Source of the DNA: a virus
DNA length: 24,157 nucleotides
Strand: one strand, 5' to 3'
Virus record (IMG/VR): IMGVR_UViG_3300032047_000129
Location: 1-24,157 of that record
A program made the translations under genes and the position numbers. This document shows positions 14,488-21,028 of the stretch, piece by piece. How positions within the stretch are numbered: the first letter of the stretch is position 1; each line of letters opens with the position of its first letter. The notes under the pieces were generated by a model. The model did not search any database, was not told the DNA's origin, and saw nothing but the letters and a program-made list of their open reading frames with translations.

Positions 14488-15321
14488 TTATTTTATAAAT
14501 CTTCTTAGTTGTCCAGGTGTGAATGTGTACTCTGGTGTGATGATATAATTTAAATCATCAAGTGAGAACCATACATCTCTGGTAAGAGGATTCATAACAA
14601 TCTGTTGTTCTTGTGCTGGCATAAAGCTCTGTGCTAGCATAAATATCTTATGGCCATTCTCATTTACAGCCATATCAACAACAGTCATAGCGTGTCCTGG
14701 ATATCCGCCTTGGATAAATATATCTCCTGGCTCCATTTCAAACATGGATATTGCATAGGTATCATCACCTTCTAGTGATGCTGTACCTGCATAGTTCCAT
14801 ATTAGGTCTAACCATTGTCTGAAAGTCTTACAACTATCTTCTCTTGGTTGCCCTATTTTTCTGATGAGGTCTCTACCCCCATTCATTTCTACATAATTAT
14901 AACCTTGTAAATAATCCAAATAGCTTGACTCTATACCATTAGTGAAGGTATAGGTCAATCTATCCAGAAACCCATTGCTATAATTATATGATGCTCTAAG
15001 ATATATAGCTGCATCTGCACAATGATGTAGGTCTCTGTCACCTATTTCATAGTCAAATACTGCTACATATATATCTCTGCTATCTTTCAGCGTACCATCA
15101 TAGTACATAACCTGATTATTCCTTTTCAAAGGATGGGCTATTAACCATTCTGAGTAAGCGTCTTTTGCAAATCTTTCATATCCATCATAAGGTTTGAACG
15201 TATTTTCTATTGTTCTGTTACCTTTATAGGATTGACTTGATGCTACAAGAGCACAAAGCATTAATGCTAATGTGATCAATTGTAGTCTTAGTACGTTTTT
15301 ACTATATTTTATATCTCTCAT
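14488..15321 (-). CDS. Secreted DUF4846 protein
   Basis: 277 aa. An N-terminal signal peptide (LRLQLITLALMLCALVASSQ, about 12-31) is followed by features of DUF4846: SEWLIAHPLKRNNQVMYYDG, DYEIGDRDLHHCADAAIYLR, a PGDIFIQGGYPGHAMTVVD segment and a MLAQSFMPAQEQ segment, then NPLTRDVWFS. The Cys in HHCAD and His in GYPGHA could form a papain-like pair, but no activity is known to me. The family is largely cellular and from Bacteroidota, so this looks like a host-derived auxiliary gene acting in the periplasm. It is coupled (ATGA) to the two-TM gene upstream. Confidence 0.8.
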   Translation of the reverse strand: MRDIKYSKNVLRLQLITLALMLCALVASSQSYKGNRTIENTFKPYDGYERFAKDAYSEWLIAHPLKRNNQVMYYDGTLKDSRDIYVAVFDYEIGDRDLHHCADAAIYLRASYNYSNGFLDRLTYTFTNGIESSYLDYLQGYNYVEMNGGRDLIRKIGQPREDSCKTFRQWLDLIWNYAGTASLEGDDTYAISMFEMEPGDIFIQGGYPGHAMTVVDMAVNENGHKIFMLAQSFMPAQEQQIVMNPLTRDVWFSLDDLNYIITPEYTFTPGQLRRFIK

Positions 15322-15680
15322 AATTCTAAACTATATTGTGATTTTTTTTTAAACTTTGCATGAACTTCTAATACCATAAACGGTACTATTATTATTGTTT
15401 CCAAACCTCTTGGTGTACATTTACATCCGATTGATAAACCTATAATAGGTTCAAATGCAAAATCATGGAAACTAAATGTAGGTAACATGCTTACTTTACG
15501 CATCTTTGTGTAATAAAACAGTCCATTCAGCATAGTAAGAAATATCACGGTTATTAATAATATTACTATAGTTCCTGATACAGGGTTATATATCATATAG
15601 TAAGATGTAACTATTGGTACGAGGATTGGCAATATAACTACAAATATAGCTTTAATTATTGCTCTAAATAAATTTTTCAT
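15318..15680 (-). CDS. Two-TM membrane protein
   Basis: 120 aa. Two hydrophobic segments at about 10-29 (KAIFVVILPILVPIVTSYYM) and 34-56 (VSGTIVILLITVIFLTML), a third weaker one near 95-108 (LETIIIVPFMVLEV), and a basic C-terminus (KFKKKSQYS). No family recognised. Its stop overlaps the DUF4846 start and a strong terminator lies upstream, so it heads the two-gene envelope unit. A holin-like role cannot be excluded. Confidence 0.62.
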   Translation of the reverse strand: MKNLFRAIIKAIFVVILPILVPIVTSYYMIYNPVSGTIVILLITVIFLTMLNGLFYYTKMRKVSMLPTFSFHDFAFEPIIGLSIGCKCTPRGLETIIIVPFMVLEVHAKFKKKSQYSLEL

Positions 15681-15705
15681 AATTGTTTTTGTTTAATGGG
15701 TTAAT

Positions 15706-15730
15706 AAAAAGAGGGAAGTTTCCTTCCCCC
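15706..15730 (-). terminator. Rho-independent terminator after lipoprotein gene
   Basis: Minus strand: eight paired bases (GGGGGAAG/CTTCCCTC, one G-T) around a GAAA tetraloop, followed by TTTTTATT. Plus coordinates of the stem are 15711-15718 and 15723-15730, U tract 15706-15710. This is a textbook intrinsic terminator 11 bp after the 51-aa lipoprotein stop. Confidence 0.88.
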
Positions 15731-15740
15731 GATTGAGTGA

Positions 15741-15896
15741 TTAACATCTTGTCATTTTCTGTTTCTTTGCATTCCAACATTTGTTGTACATTTTCTTTTT
15801 GTACTTCTGTGTTTTGCAAGTTCTTGAAGAACCACAAGATTGAATAGCTGGTCCTGCAACGAACAGGAACAACAATAGGTAGATAACTCTCTTCAT
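15741..15896 (-). CDS. 51-aa lysine-rich lipoprotein
   Basis: ATG at 15896, TAA at 15743-15741. MKRVIYLLLFLFVAGPAIQS is a lipoprotein signal ending at the lipobox Cys21 in AIQSCGSS, followed by a short, very basic tail with three more cysteines (Cys27, 40, 51; KYKKKMYNKCWN). It fills the space between the 95-aa gene and a strong terminator. Small phage lipoproteins of this size include outer-membrane spanins; a second one is at 17941. No inner-membrane spanin partner is evident, so the role stays open. Confidence 0.72.
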   Translation of the reverse strand: MKRVIYLLLFLFVAGPAIQSCGSSRTCKTQKYKKKMYNKCWNAKKQKMTRC

Positions 15897-15898
15897 AA

Positions 15899-16186
15899 TT
15901 AATTGTTATTATAGATTATTTGATTTATATCAAAGTGTGTACTATGCTGTACTTCTACAACATTATGGTACGATGCTAAGTATCTTAACGAGTCATTAGC
16001 AATAAGTTCTGCTTCAAGGTTACTCATTGAAGGAGATCCTAATTCATTACGATGTATAACTAAAGATTCTGCGTTATCACCACTAAAGAAATTGACATTA
16101 ACATCTTGTTCTCTAGTGAATAGGACTAAGCCTATTTGGTTACGATGCTGAACAAAGAGTTCAGGCTTAAGGATTTTAATTTTCAT
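15899..16186 (-). CDS. Hypothetical 95-aa protein
   Basis: Mixed alpha/beta, with KIKILKPELFVQHRNQIGLV, FTREQDVNVNFFSGDNAE and a polar C-terminus (THFDINQIIYNNN). No family recognised. Followed after 2 bp by the lipoprotein gene, with which it shares the terminator at 15706-15730. Confidence 0.55.
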   Translation of the reverse strand: MKIKILKPELFVQHRNQIGLVLFTREQDVNVNFFSGDNAESLVIHRNELGSPSMSNLEAELIANDSLRYLASYHNVVEVQHSTHFDINQIIYNNN

Positions 16187-16260
16187 ATACTTGTTATTAA
16201 GGGTTATTGCAATATTGCGGGTACTATGCCTATTATCCTATAGAGGAATAGACATATATA

Positions 16261-16334
16261 ACTAGAGTGCTTATCCATATTGGCTGACACTATTTCAGAA
16301 TAGTCAGTGGTATTGCTTGACTCATTACTCTAGT
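16261..16334. repeat. Nested inverted repeat in 16,187-16,530 gap
   Basis: Outer arms ACTAGAGT (16261-16268) and ACTCTAGT (16327-16334) enclose an inner hairpin: CTGA/TCAG (16284-16287, 16304-16307) and CTATT/AATAG (16290-16294, 16299-16303) with a TCAG loop. Another short hairpin lies at about 16231-16250. The 344-bp gap has no ORF; beside this it holds the two terminators at 16460-16523 and, at 16381-16440, GTGGTAAA repeats and CACACAGTGTG. Looks like a structured leader or small RNA. Confidence 0.5.
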
Positions 16335-16459
16335 CATTATGTTAGCTATATATATATTATAAGCAGTAACTAATTTTATTTAGTGGTAAAAGGTGGTTAT
16401 TTGTGGTAAATGGATGTCACACACAGTGTGCAACGTGCATAATAAATAAAAATAAAGGA

Positions 16460-16479
16460 GGTAACTATGCATAATTACC
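16460..16479 (-). terminator. Second of two tandem terminators
   Basis: GGTAA (16460-16464) pairs TTACC (16475-16479) around an inner palindrome TATGCATA (16466-16473). On the minus strand it is followed by TCCTTTATTTTTATTT. Lies downstream of the stronger hairpin at 16500-16523. Confidence 0.6.
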
Positions 16480-16499
16480 TTTTTATTGTAAAACAAAGG

Positions 16500-16523
16500 A
16501 GCAAGGAGGTAACCCCCCTTGCT
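16500..16523 (-). terminator. First of two tandem terminators
   Basis: AGCAAGG (16500-16506) and CCTTGCT (16517-16523) pair perfectly, extended inside by GG/CC across one mismatch, and are followed on the minus strand by TTTGTTTTAC. It is 8 bp after the stop of the 16531-16920 gene. Two terminators in tandem suggest that this gene is strongly transcribed as a single unit. Confidence 0.72.
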
Positions 16524-16530
16524 TTTGCTG

Positions 16531-16920
16531 TTAAACTGCAAGCTTACCCCAAAATAAGGTAGTGCTTGGCTCTTCTTTCATCTCTCCTGTTTCATTACCG
16601 TCTGCATCTTTTACAGGAATACTGTTGATTACAGGCTTATTTAGGTCAATGTCTACCCACTCTACAGGGTCATTCATCTTGTAGCCTTTCTCAAGCTCAT
16701 CCCAAATAGGGTGATTGATTCTACAGTACTCTTGTGTTTCTCCGTCTTGCATAGACTTAAGGACAAACTTTACATCAGGTGTTGATGTTTGAGACACTTT
16801 TCTTGGGCCTATGCCCGGAATGTTAATCTCTTTCACAGTTGTTACAATTGGTTTAGTAGTCAATTGTAGAGTTGCTTTCCCTGTTTTAGGGTTACGGTTT
16901 ACTTTATTAAAATATAGCAT
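16531..16920 (-). CDS. Hypothetical 129-aa protein, monocistronic
   Basis: Beta-rich and mostly soluble: KVNRNPKTGKATLQLTTKPI, IPGIGPRKVSQTSTPDVKF, then WVDIDLNKPVINSIPVKDAD and a final FWGKLAV. No family recognised. It is the first gene of the minus block next to the divergent switch region, flanked by motif copies upstream and tandem terminators downstream; this is the layout of an abundant early product, such as a host-takeover or DNA-binding protein. Confidence 0.6.
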   Translation of the reverse strand: MLYFNKVNRNPKTGKATLQLTTKPIVTTVKEINIPGIGPRKVSQTSTPDVKFVLKSMQDGETQEYCRINHPIWDELEKGYKMNDPVEWVDIDLNKPVINSIPVKDADGNETGEMKEEPSTTLFWGKLAV

Positions 16921-16995
16921 AATTAAGGATTTTAAGTTATATACACGGCTTATATGTATATTAAATTGTTTAAGAGTAATAGCCTACTCATTTAT

Positions 16996-17009
16996 TAGTT
17001 GGGGAGCAG
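16996..17009 (-). promoter_or_regulatory. Copy 3 of recurring intergenic motif
   Basis: TAGTTGGGGAGCAG, 76 bp before the ATG at 16920 and identical over 14 bp to copies 1 and 2. Confidence 0.55.
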
Positions 17010-17185
17010 AGCGGTTATATACATAGAGCAGATTGCTTATATATACATACACACTTAGTCTTCCGTTGGTAGAGCAGTAGTAGAAATGATTGTAGTTACA
17101 ATACATAGATAGTACATACTCCTGTGCTTTGTTGTAGTGTAGTCTTTTCTTCTGTGTAGCAGACTTTTTTTATATAGCTACACAT

Positions 17186-17193
17186 TATGTTTG
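17186..17193 (+). promoter_or_regulatory. TATGTTTG promoter-like box
   Basis: Matches the Bacteroidota TAnnTTTG -7 element and points toward the late block, 215 bp before the first late ATG. No TTG is found at the -33 position, only a T tract, so the call is tentative. Confidence 0.4.
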
Positions 17194-17234
17194 ACACCCT
17201 GCATTTCTACGGGGGGTGACCACACTTCAAATTT

Positions 17235-17247
17235 TAGTTGGGGAGCA
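17235..17247 (-). promoter_or_regulatory. Copy 4 of recurring intergenic motif
   Basis: TAGTTGGGGAGCA, identical over 13 bp to the other copies but followed by A instead of G. No annotated minus-strand gene begins close downstream, which separates this copy from the other three. Confidence 0.5.
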
Positions 17248-17408
17248 ATCTAATAGAACCTCTTGCACATGCCAAACACACAATTTTTTGGGGGGCAAAA
17301 AAAAATTTTACTGGAAGGCGGGGCATATTAGTGAGTCAAACACTTTTATAAAAACTAAAAATTCATTATATTGTTTGTATAGAAGAGTTTCTAACTAAAT
17401 AAAAAATT

Positions 17409-17735
17409 ATGTCAAACTGGGAAGATAATAATGAGGAACATGAAAATGGTTTGACGGAAATTGAACAAATGCAGATGGATATGGTATTATTAGAAATAGC
17501 ATATAACAATGCTTATTTAATATTATCTAATCAAATATCATTTGAGGATCTAATGGTTAGTCAATTCAAAAAGGGTGGTGATGCTATAATGGCATTTGAT
17601 CCTGATGACGGACCAAAACTAGAAGAATTAGAAAATATGATTAATCATTTTATAGGTACAGAAGAATATGAGAAGTGTGCCTTACTTAAGGATGTTATGA
17701 ATAAAGCGTATCCGGAAACTAAAAATGAAGCGTAA
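17409..17735 (+). CDS. Hypothetical acidic protein, first late gene
   Basis: 108 aa. Acidic and helical (NWEDNNEEHENGLTEIEQMQ, LVSQFKKGGDAIM) with FDPDDGPKLEELENMINHFI near the C-terminus, and a last segment EYEKCALLKDVMNKAYPE resembling the UVR-type helix pair (YExCAxLKD). Starts after an AT-rich leader (ACTAAATAAAAAATT). TAATG overlap with the next gene. Unknown function. Confidence 0.6.
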   Translation: MSNWEDNNEEHENGLTEIEQMQMDMVLLEIAYNNAYLILSNQISFEDLMVSQFKKGGDAIMAFDPDDGPKLEELENMINHFIGTEEYEKCALLKDVMNKAYPETKNEA

Positions 17736-17941
17736 TGGCATTAAAAAAATCAAGTAAGAAAAAGAAAAGTACGGTAAATAGTTCAGGAAACTATACTAAA
17801 CCGGGAATGCGTAAAAGATTATTTAATTCTATCAAAGCTGGAAGCAAAGGTGGTAGACCAGGACAATGGTCAGCACGTAAAGCTCAGATGTTAGCAAAGC
17901 GTTACAAGGCTGCTGGTGGAGGATATAAAAGCAAAAAATAA
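17735..17941 (+). CDS. Small Lys/Arg-rich protein A
   Basis: 68 aa, over one third Lys/Arg. After a basic head (KKSSKKKKST) comes KPGMRKRLFNSIKAGSKGG and GQWSARKAQMLAKRYKAAGG, a block I recall from many phage and some giant-virus small proteins of unknown function. It would bind DNA or be packaged in the capsid. Coupled by TAATG on both sides, within a run of such proteins. Confidence 0.72.
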   Translation: MALKKSSKKKKSTVNSSGNYTKPGMRKRLFNSIKAGSKGGRPGQWSARKAQMLAKRYKAAGGGYKSKK

Positions 17942-18126
17942 TGATTAAAAGGATTATATTAATATTATTTGTATTTTTGTTTATGAGCTGTGGTACATCA
18001 AAGCCATCATGGGAAAGAAAAGAATGCTGTAAAGAAGCAAAGGTGACTCAAACTGATCATGCTATTATGGGTATACTTTTTTCTTCATTAATATTATTTT
18101 CATTACATACTTTTACAACTAGGTAA
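17941..18126 (+). CDS. 61-aa lipoprotein with second membrane segment
   Basis: Signal MIKRIILILFVFLFMSC with lipobox Cys17 (FMSCGTS), a short linker with a second Cys pair (ECCKE), then a transmembrane-like segment (IMGILFSSLILFSLHTF, about 43-59). A lipid anchor plus a TM segment in a late operon fits a lysis accessory such as a spanin, but the proline-rich or coiled-coil linker of known spanins is missing. Confidence 0.65.
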   Translation: MIKRIILILFVFLFMSCGTSKPSWERKECCKEAKVTQTDHAIMGILFSSLILFSLHTFTTR

Positions 18127-18368
18127 TGGCAAAAACAAAACAACAAAAAAGTCTAACTAGATGGACTAAACAAAAGTGGAGAACTCCTTCGGGTAAAAAA
18201 AGTTCTGAAACTGGAGAAGTATATGCTCCATCAAAGACTATTAAGAAACTTAAATCTACTAAGAAAGGTAGATCTAAGCTTGCAGCTGCTAATAAAAAGA
18301 AGAGAGCTGCAACAAAAAAAGGTAAACAACATGCTAGACATGGATTACATAAAGGTAAAAAAAGATAA
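18126..18368 (+). CDS. Small Lys/Arg-rich protein B
   Basis: 80 aa: KSLTRWTKQKWRTPSGKKSS, then YAPSKTIKKLKSTKK and a tail of AAANKKKRAATKKGKQHARH. The W-x-x-x-x-W and SGK pattern followed by an (A/K)-rich tail is a small basic family I recall from phages and giant viruses, of unknown function. Expected to be virion DNA-associated. TAATG overlap with the lipoprotein gene. Confidence 0.7.
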   Translation: MAKTKQQKSLTRWTKQKWRTPSGKKSSETGEVYAPSKTIKKLKSTKKGRSKLAAANKKKRAATKKGKQHARHGLHKGKKR

Positions 18369-18385
18369 CCATATAAAATAAAAAG

Positions 18386-18718
18386 ATGAGTACAATATTA
18401 CAAGACATGATGGGCATGTTAAGAAGAAAAGAAGTAGTTACCCCAAAAGCAGAAGACTACGTTACAATTGCTAGATTTGCAAATGTTCAAGAAAGGTTAA
18501 AACCTCAACCTAAAGTAATAACAGAATTAGTTACACTAGCTTTGTTAAAATCATTTACTGATCAAAAGTTAAAAGATATATCAGGACTTGGTGTACCAGC
18601 CTATGAAGATGATGGAGCAGCAGGAGCTGCAGGACTTCAAAAGGGAAGTTTATGGCAAACAGATGGAACAGGAGATGCACCATTAAATGCAGCAGGGATC
18701 TTAATGATTAAACAATAG
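18386..18718 (+). CDS. Small structural-type protein
   Basis: 110 aa. The N-terminal 60 residues are helical (STILQDMMGMLRRKEVV, TELVTLALLKSFTDQKLKDI). The C-terminus switches to a Gly/Ala-rich strand-like region: GAAGAAGLQKGSLWQTDGTG followed by APLNAAGILMIKQ, an ending I recall in small phage virion and tail-associated proteins. Probably a head or tail decoration component; not proven. Confidence 0.6.
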   Translation: MSTILQDMMGMLRRKEVVTPKAEDYVTIARFANVQERLKPQPKVITELVTLALLKSFTDQKLKDISGLGVPAYEDDGAAGAAGLQKGSLWQTDGTGDAPLNAAGILMIKQ

Positions 18719-18720
18719 GC

Positions 18721-19011
18721 ATGGCAAAAAAGAAAGATAGTAGATTGGCTAAAGCAGGAGTCTCTGGGTATAATAAACCTAAGAGAACTCCTAATCATCC
18801 TAAGAAATCACACGTAGTGGTTGCTAAAGTAGGAGATAAAGTAAAAACTATACGTTTTGGTCAACAAGGAGTAAAAACTGCAGGCAAACCTAAAGCAGGT
18901 GAGTCAGCTAAACAAAAGGCAAGACGTAAGAGTTTCAAAGCTAGACACGGTAAAAATATTGCTAAGGGTAAAATGAGTGCTGCATATTGGGCAGATAAAG
19001 TAAAATGGTAA
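18721..19011 (+). CDS. Small Lys/Arg-rich protein C
   Basis: 96 aa: RLAKAGVSGYNKPKRTPNHP, then KSHVVVAKVGDKVKTIRFG and QQGVKTAGKP, and a tail KARRKSFKARHGKNIAKGKM ending AAYWADKVKW. I recall this family from cyanophages and other marine phages, always as a small late protein of unknown function. The beta-like GDKVKTIRFGQQG core flanked by basic arms suggests DNA binding in the virion. Confidence 0.75.
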   Translation: MAKKKDSRLAKAGVSGYNKPKRTPNHPKKSHVVVAKVGDKVKTIRFGQQGVKTAGKPKAGESAKQKARRKSFKARHGKNIAKGKMSAAYWADKVKW

Positions 19012-19050
19012 AAAAAATGTATTAAACTTTTTTTATTTAAACTTATTCTA

Positions 19051-19058
19051 TATATTTG
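19051..19058 (+). promoter_or_regulatory. TATATTTG promoter-like box
   Basis: Perfect TAnnTTTG match 26 bp before the ATG at 19084, in the 72-bp gap after protein C. Just upstream an A7/T7 pair (about 19011-19037) could act as a weak terminator. A separate promoter for the coiled-coil and lysis genes is plausible. Confidence 0.5.
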
Positions 19059-19083
19059 TTATTATTAATTTAAATTTATTAAG

Positions 19084-19386
19084 ATGGCAAATAAAACCAA
19101 ACAAGACCTTTCTGATAAACAACCAGAGTTATCAAAAGAAGAATTATCAAAGCGTAGAGAAGAAATTACAGAATTCTACAAAGATAATATCCCACATTTA
19201 GAAATACAAGCTGATTATGAGATGCTACTTGCATCTATTGAAAAGTCAAGAGCAGAGAGAATGCAAGCTCAAATGTTTATGGCACAGCAATATGCTAATC
19301 AAAACTCAGTAGATAAAGATTCACCAGAAGCTAAAGCTTTTCAAGAAGCTATGGAACAAGCTCAAGAAAAAGTTAGCCAGTCATGA
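19084..19386 (+). CDS. Coiled-coil hypothetical protein
   Basis: 100 aa, almost wholly helical and charged: KEELSKRREEITEFYKDNIP, LEIQADYEMLLASIEKSRAE, RMQAQMFMAQQYANQNSV. No family recognised; could be a scaffold or virion assembly protein. Stop overlaps the endolysin start (ATGA). Confidence 0.65.
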   Translation: MANKTKQDLSDKQPELSKEELSKRREEITEFYKDNIPHLEIQADYEMLLASIEKSRAERMQAQMFMAQQYANQNSVDKDSPEAKAFQEAMEQAQEKVSQS

Positions 19387-20306
19387 AACAGTTAAAGATA
19401 CGGGATCAAGGTCCTGATGTAGTAACATTACAAACTAAATTAGGAATTACAGCAGATGGAATATTTGGACCTAATACAGAAAAACATGTTAAAAGATTCC
19501 AATTGGCTCACAATTTACCAGTAGATGGTATTGTTACTAATGATGCATGGGTAATATTACTTAATTTACAAGTAAGTGAGCCAGATGAAATTGATGAGGA
19601 CAGTGATATATATGCACAGCATTATCTCACCAATTATGATCAAATAATACATAGACATTTTTTACCAAAAGGAGAATACGTTAGAAGAACTAATTGTATT
19701 AATGAGTATGTTTTTTTACATCATACTGCAGGAAATGCAAATCCTTATGCATGTATTGATTATTGGGGTAGAGATACTAGAGGTAGAGTAGCTACTGAAT
19801 TTGTATTAGGTGGACAAAATCATAGAACAGGGAGTGATGAGTATGATGGAATAATGGTTCAAGCATTTCCAGAAGGTAATCAAGGATTTCATTTAGGTAA
19901 AACTGGATCAGGTCATATGAACCGTAATTCAGTAGGATTAGAGATATGTAATATGGGTTATTTAACTAATGGTAATTTAACCTATGTTAAAAGCAGATGT
20001 ATACATTCACAAATTATAGAATTAAAAGAACCTTTTAGAGGGAGCTTACATTGGCACAATTATTCTGAAAATCAAATTAAAGAAACAGAAAAATGGTTAA
20101 GGTATATAGGTGAAAGAGATGGTATAGATATTAGATTAGGTTTAAAACAATTTATACAAAAGCATGGCCCTACAAAAGGGTTTGATTTTAATTCTGATGC
20201 ATATTACGGAAAAGTAAAAGGATTATTAACACATACTAATGTCAGAAAGGATAAAACTGATTGTTATCCACATCCTGATCTTGTAGATATGATAATGAGT
20301 TTGTAA
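19383..20306 (+). CDS. Endolysin: peptidoglycan-binding domain plus N-acetylmuramoyl-L-alanine amidase
   Basis: 307 aa. Residues 1-60 form a PG_binding_1 domain (LKIRDQGPDVVTLQTKLGIT, DGIFGPNTEKHVKRFQ). After a linker, residues 105-300 are an Amidase_2/T7-lysozyme-type domain: FLHHTAGN (first zinc His at 113 or 114), GFHLGKTG, NSVGLEICN, and THTNVRKD then KTDCYPHP supplying His284, Lys291 and Cys294. The enzyme would cut the MurNAc-L-Ala bond to release virions. No signal peptide, so it needs a holin or similar to reach the wall; none is obvious next to it. Confidence 0.9.
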   Translation: MKQLKIRDQGPDVVTLQTKLGITADGIFGPNTEKHVKRFQLAHNLPVDGIVTNDAWVILLNLQVSEPDEIDEDSDIYAQHYLTNYDQIIHRHFLPKGEYVRRTNCINEYVFLHHTAGNANPYACIDYWGRDTRGRVATEFVLGGQNHRTGSDEYDGIMVQAFPEGNQGFHLGKTGSGHMNRNSVGLEICNMGYLTNGNLTYVKSRCIHSQIIELKEPFRGSLHWHNYSENQIKETEKWLRYIGERDGIDIRLGLKQFIQKHGPTKGFDFNSDAYYGKVKGLLTHTNVRKDKTDCYPHPDLVDMIMSL

Positions 20307-20307
20307 T

Positions 20308-20679
20308 ATGGCGTTAGTAAATAAAGTAGATTTAAAGTTAAAAGTAGATATAGAGTTATCAATTAAGTATCAAATAGTTACTTATTGTTTTTTTAATAAT
20401 ATACCTATTAGTGCTTCTGATCTAAACTTTTTGAAAGAACTTTCTAAAAAAGATAATATAGAACTAACTAAATTTTGTATAGAGCTTGTAAATTTAAATA
20501 TTTTTAAAAGTCCACAGTCAGCAAGAAATGCTATTACTAAAGCAGAAAAGAAAAACTTGTTGTTTAAGACTGGAAATAATAAAAAAACTATTTCCATAAA
20601 TAAAGATATAAATATTCAGAATAAAGGTTTAGTGTTATTAGATTATAAAGTTTTAGGAAGTGAATCCAAAGAGTCATAA
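20308..20679 (+). CDS. Hypothetical winged-helix-like protein
   Basis: 123 aa. Helices separated by short turns (IKYQIVTYCFFNNIPISASD, LNFLKELSKKDNIELTKFCI, SPQSARNAITKAEKKNLLFK) followed by a basic beta end (TGNNKKTISINKDI) give the feel of a winged-helix domain. 20-bp overlap with the HU-like gene. Possible late regulator or DNA-binding structural protein. Confidence 0.55.
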   Translation: MALVNKVDLKLKVDIELSIKYQIVTYCFFNNIPISASDLNFLKELSKKDNIELTKFCIELVNLNIFKSPQSARNAITKAEKKNLLFKTGNNKKTISINKDINIQNKGLVLLDYKVLGSESKES

Positions 20680-21028
20680 AGAGTTTAAAAAAGGTATAGC
20701 AGAAAAAGTAGGAGTTCATCCATCAGTAGTAGATGATTTTATTACTTTTTATTATGCTAAATTGAGAAAGTCTTTATCTAATTTAAATTATCCTAGGATT
20801 CAAGTTGATGGTTTAGGAACATTTCATATTAGAAAAAAGAGATTAGAACACTCTATTAAGAAAAATAAAAGTATATTAGGTAATCTTAAGAAAAGAACTT
20901 ATAAAGGTTTTGCACAGAGTGAAAATATTTTGTTTAATATAAACATAATGGAAAAGGCGTTAGAACAATTAGAAAAAGATATAATAAAGAAAAAAAATTT
21001 TAAAGATGCCAATAAAGAGTTGGAGTAA
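20660..21028 (+). CDS. HU/IHF-like DNA-binding protein
   Basis: 122 aa. Residues 10-60 show the HU/IHF pattern: helices GIAEKVGVHPSVVDDFITFY and YAKLRKSLSNLN, then the strand IQVDGLGTFHIRKKR, equivalent to the V-x-L-x-G-F/T-G-F-x-x-R box. The C-terminus (KKNKSILGNLKKRTYKGF) is a basic helical extension not found in cellular HU. It would bend or compact DNA for packaging or recombination. Encoded in the late block, as in other large Bacteroidota phages to my recollection. Confidence 0.75.
   Translation: MNPKSHKEFKKGIAEKVGVHPSVVDDFITFYYAKLRKSLSNLNYPRIQVDGLGTFHIRKKRLEHSIKKNKSILGNLKKRTYKGFAQSENILFNINIMEKALEQLEKDIIKKKNFKDANKELE

Larger units (their letters stand above)
16921..17408. other. Divergent switch region between early and late blocks
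   Basis: 488 bp with no convincing gene between the leftward and rightward transcription blocks. It contains two TAGTTGGGGAGCA copies (16996, 17235), a TATGTTTG box (17186), a short stem GTCT/AGAC followed by seven Ts (about 17142-17169), a G6 tract (17211-17216), and a hairpin TTTTTTG(G5)CAAAAAA near 17283-17301. Expected to hold the divergent promoters, and possibly the replication origin. Confidence 0.6.

Noticed and set aside
17055-17117. 20-codon minus-strand ORF preceded by AGGAG
   Set aside because: Too short, no coupling to another gene, and real genes here do not use Shine-Dalgarno sites.
17060-17130. GTTGGTAGAGCAG looks like the D-arm of a tRNA
   Set aside because: No matching D-stem, no 7-nt anticodon loop on a 5-bp stem, no T-arm and no acceptor pairing could be found.
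17230-17300. GCTCCCCA on the minus strand looks like a tRNA 3' acceptor end
   Set aside because: No GGGGAGC partner at tRNA distance and the T-arm stem does not pair; the word is part of the four-copy motif.
17216-17398. 60-codon plus-strand ORF starting with GTG
   Set aside because: Covers a motif copy and homopolymer tracts, and its composition is unlike the neighbours; no leader or coupling to the gene at 17409.
20382-20597. 71-aa minus-strand ORF
   Set aside because: Antisense within the plus-strand late operon, where every neighbour is coupled on the plus strand.
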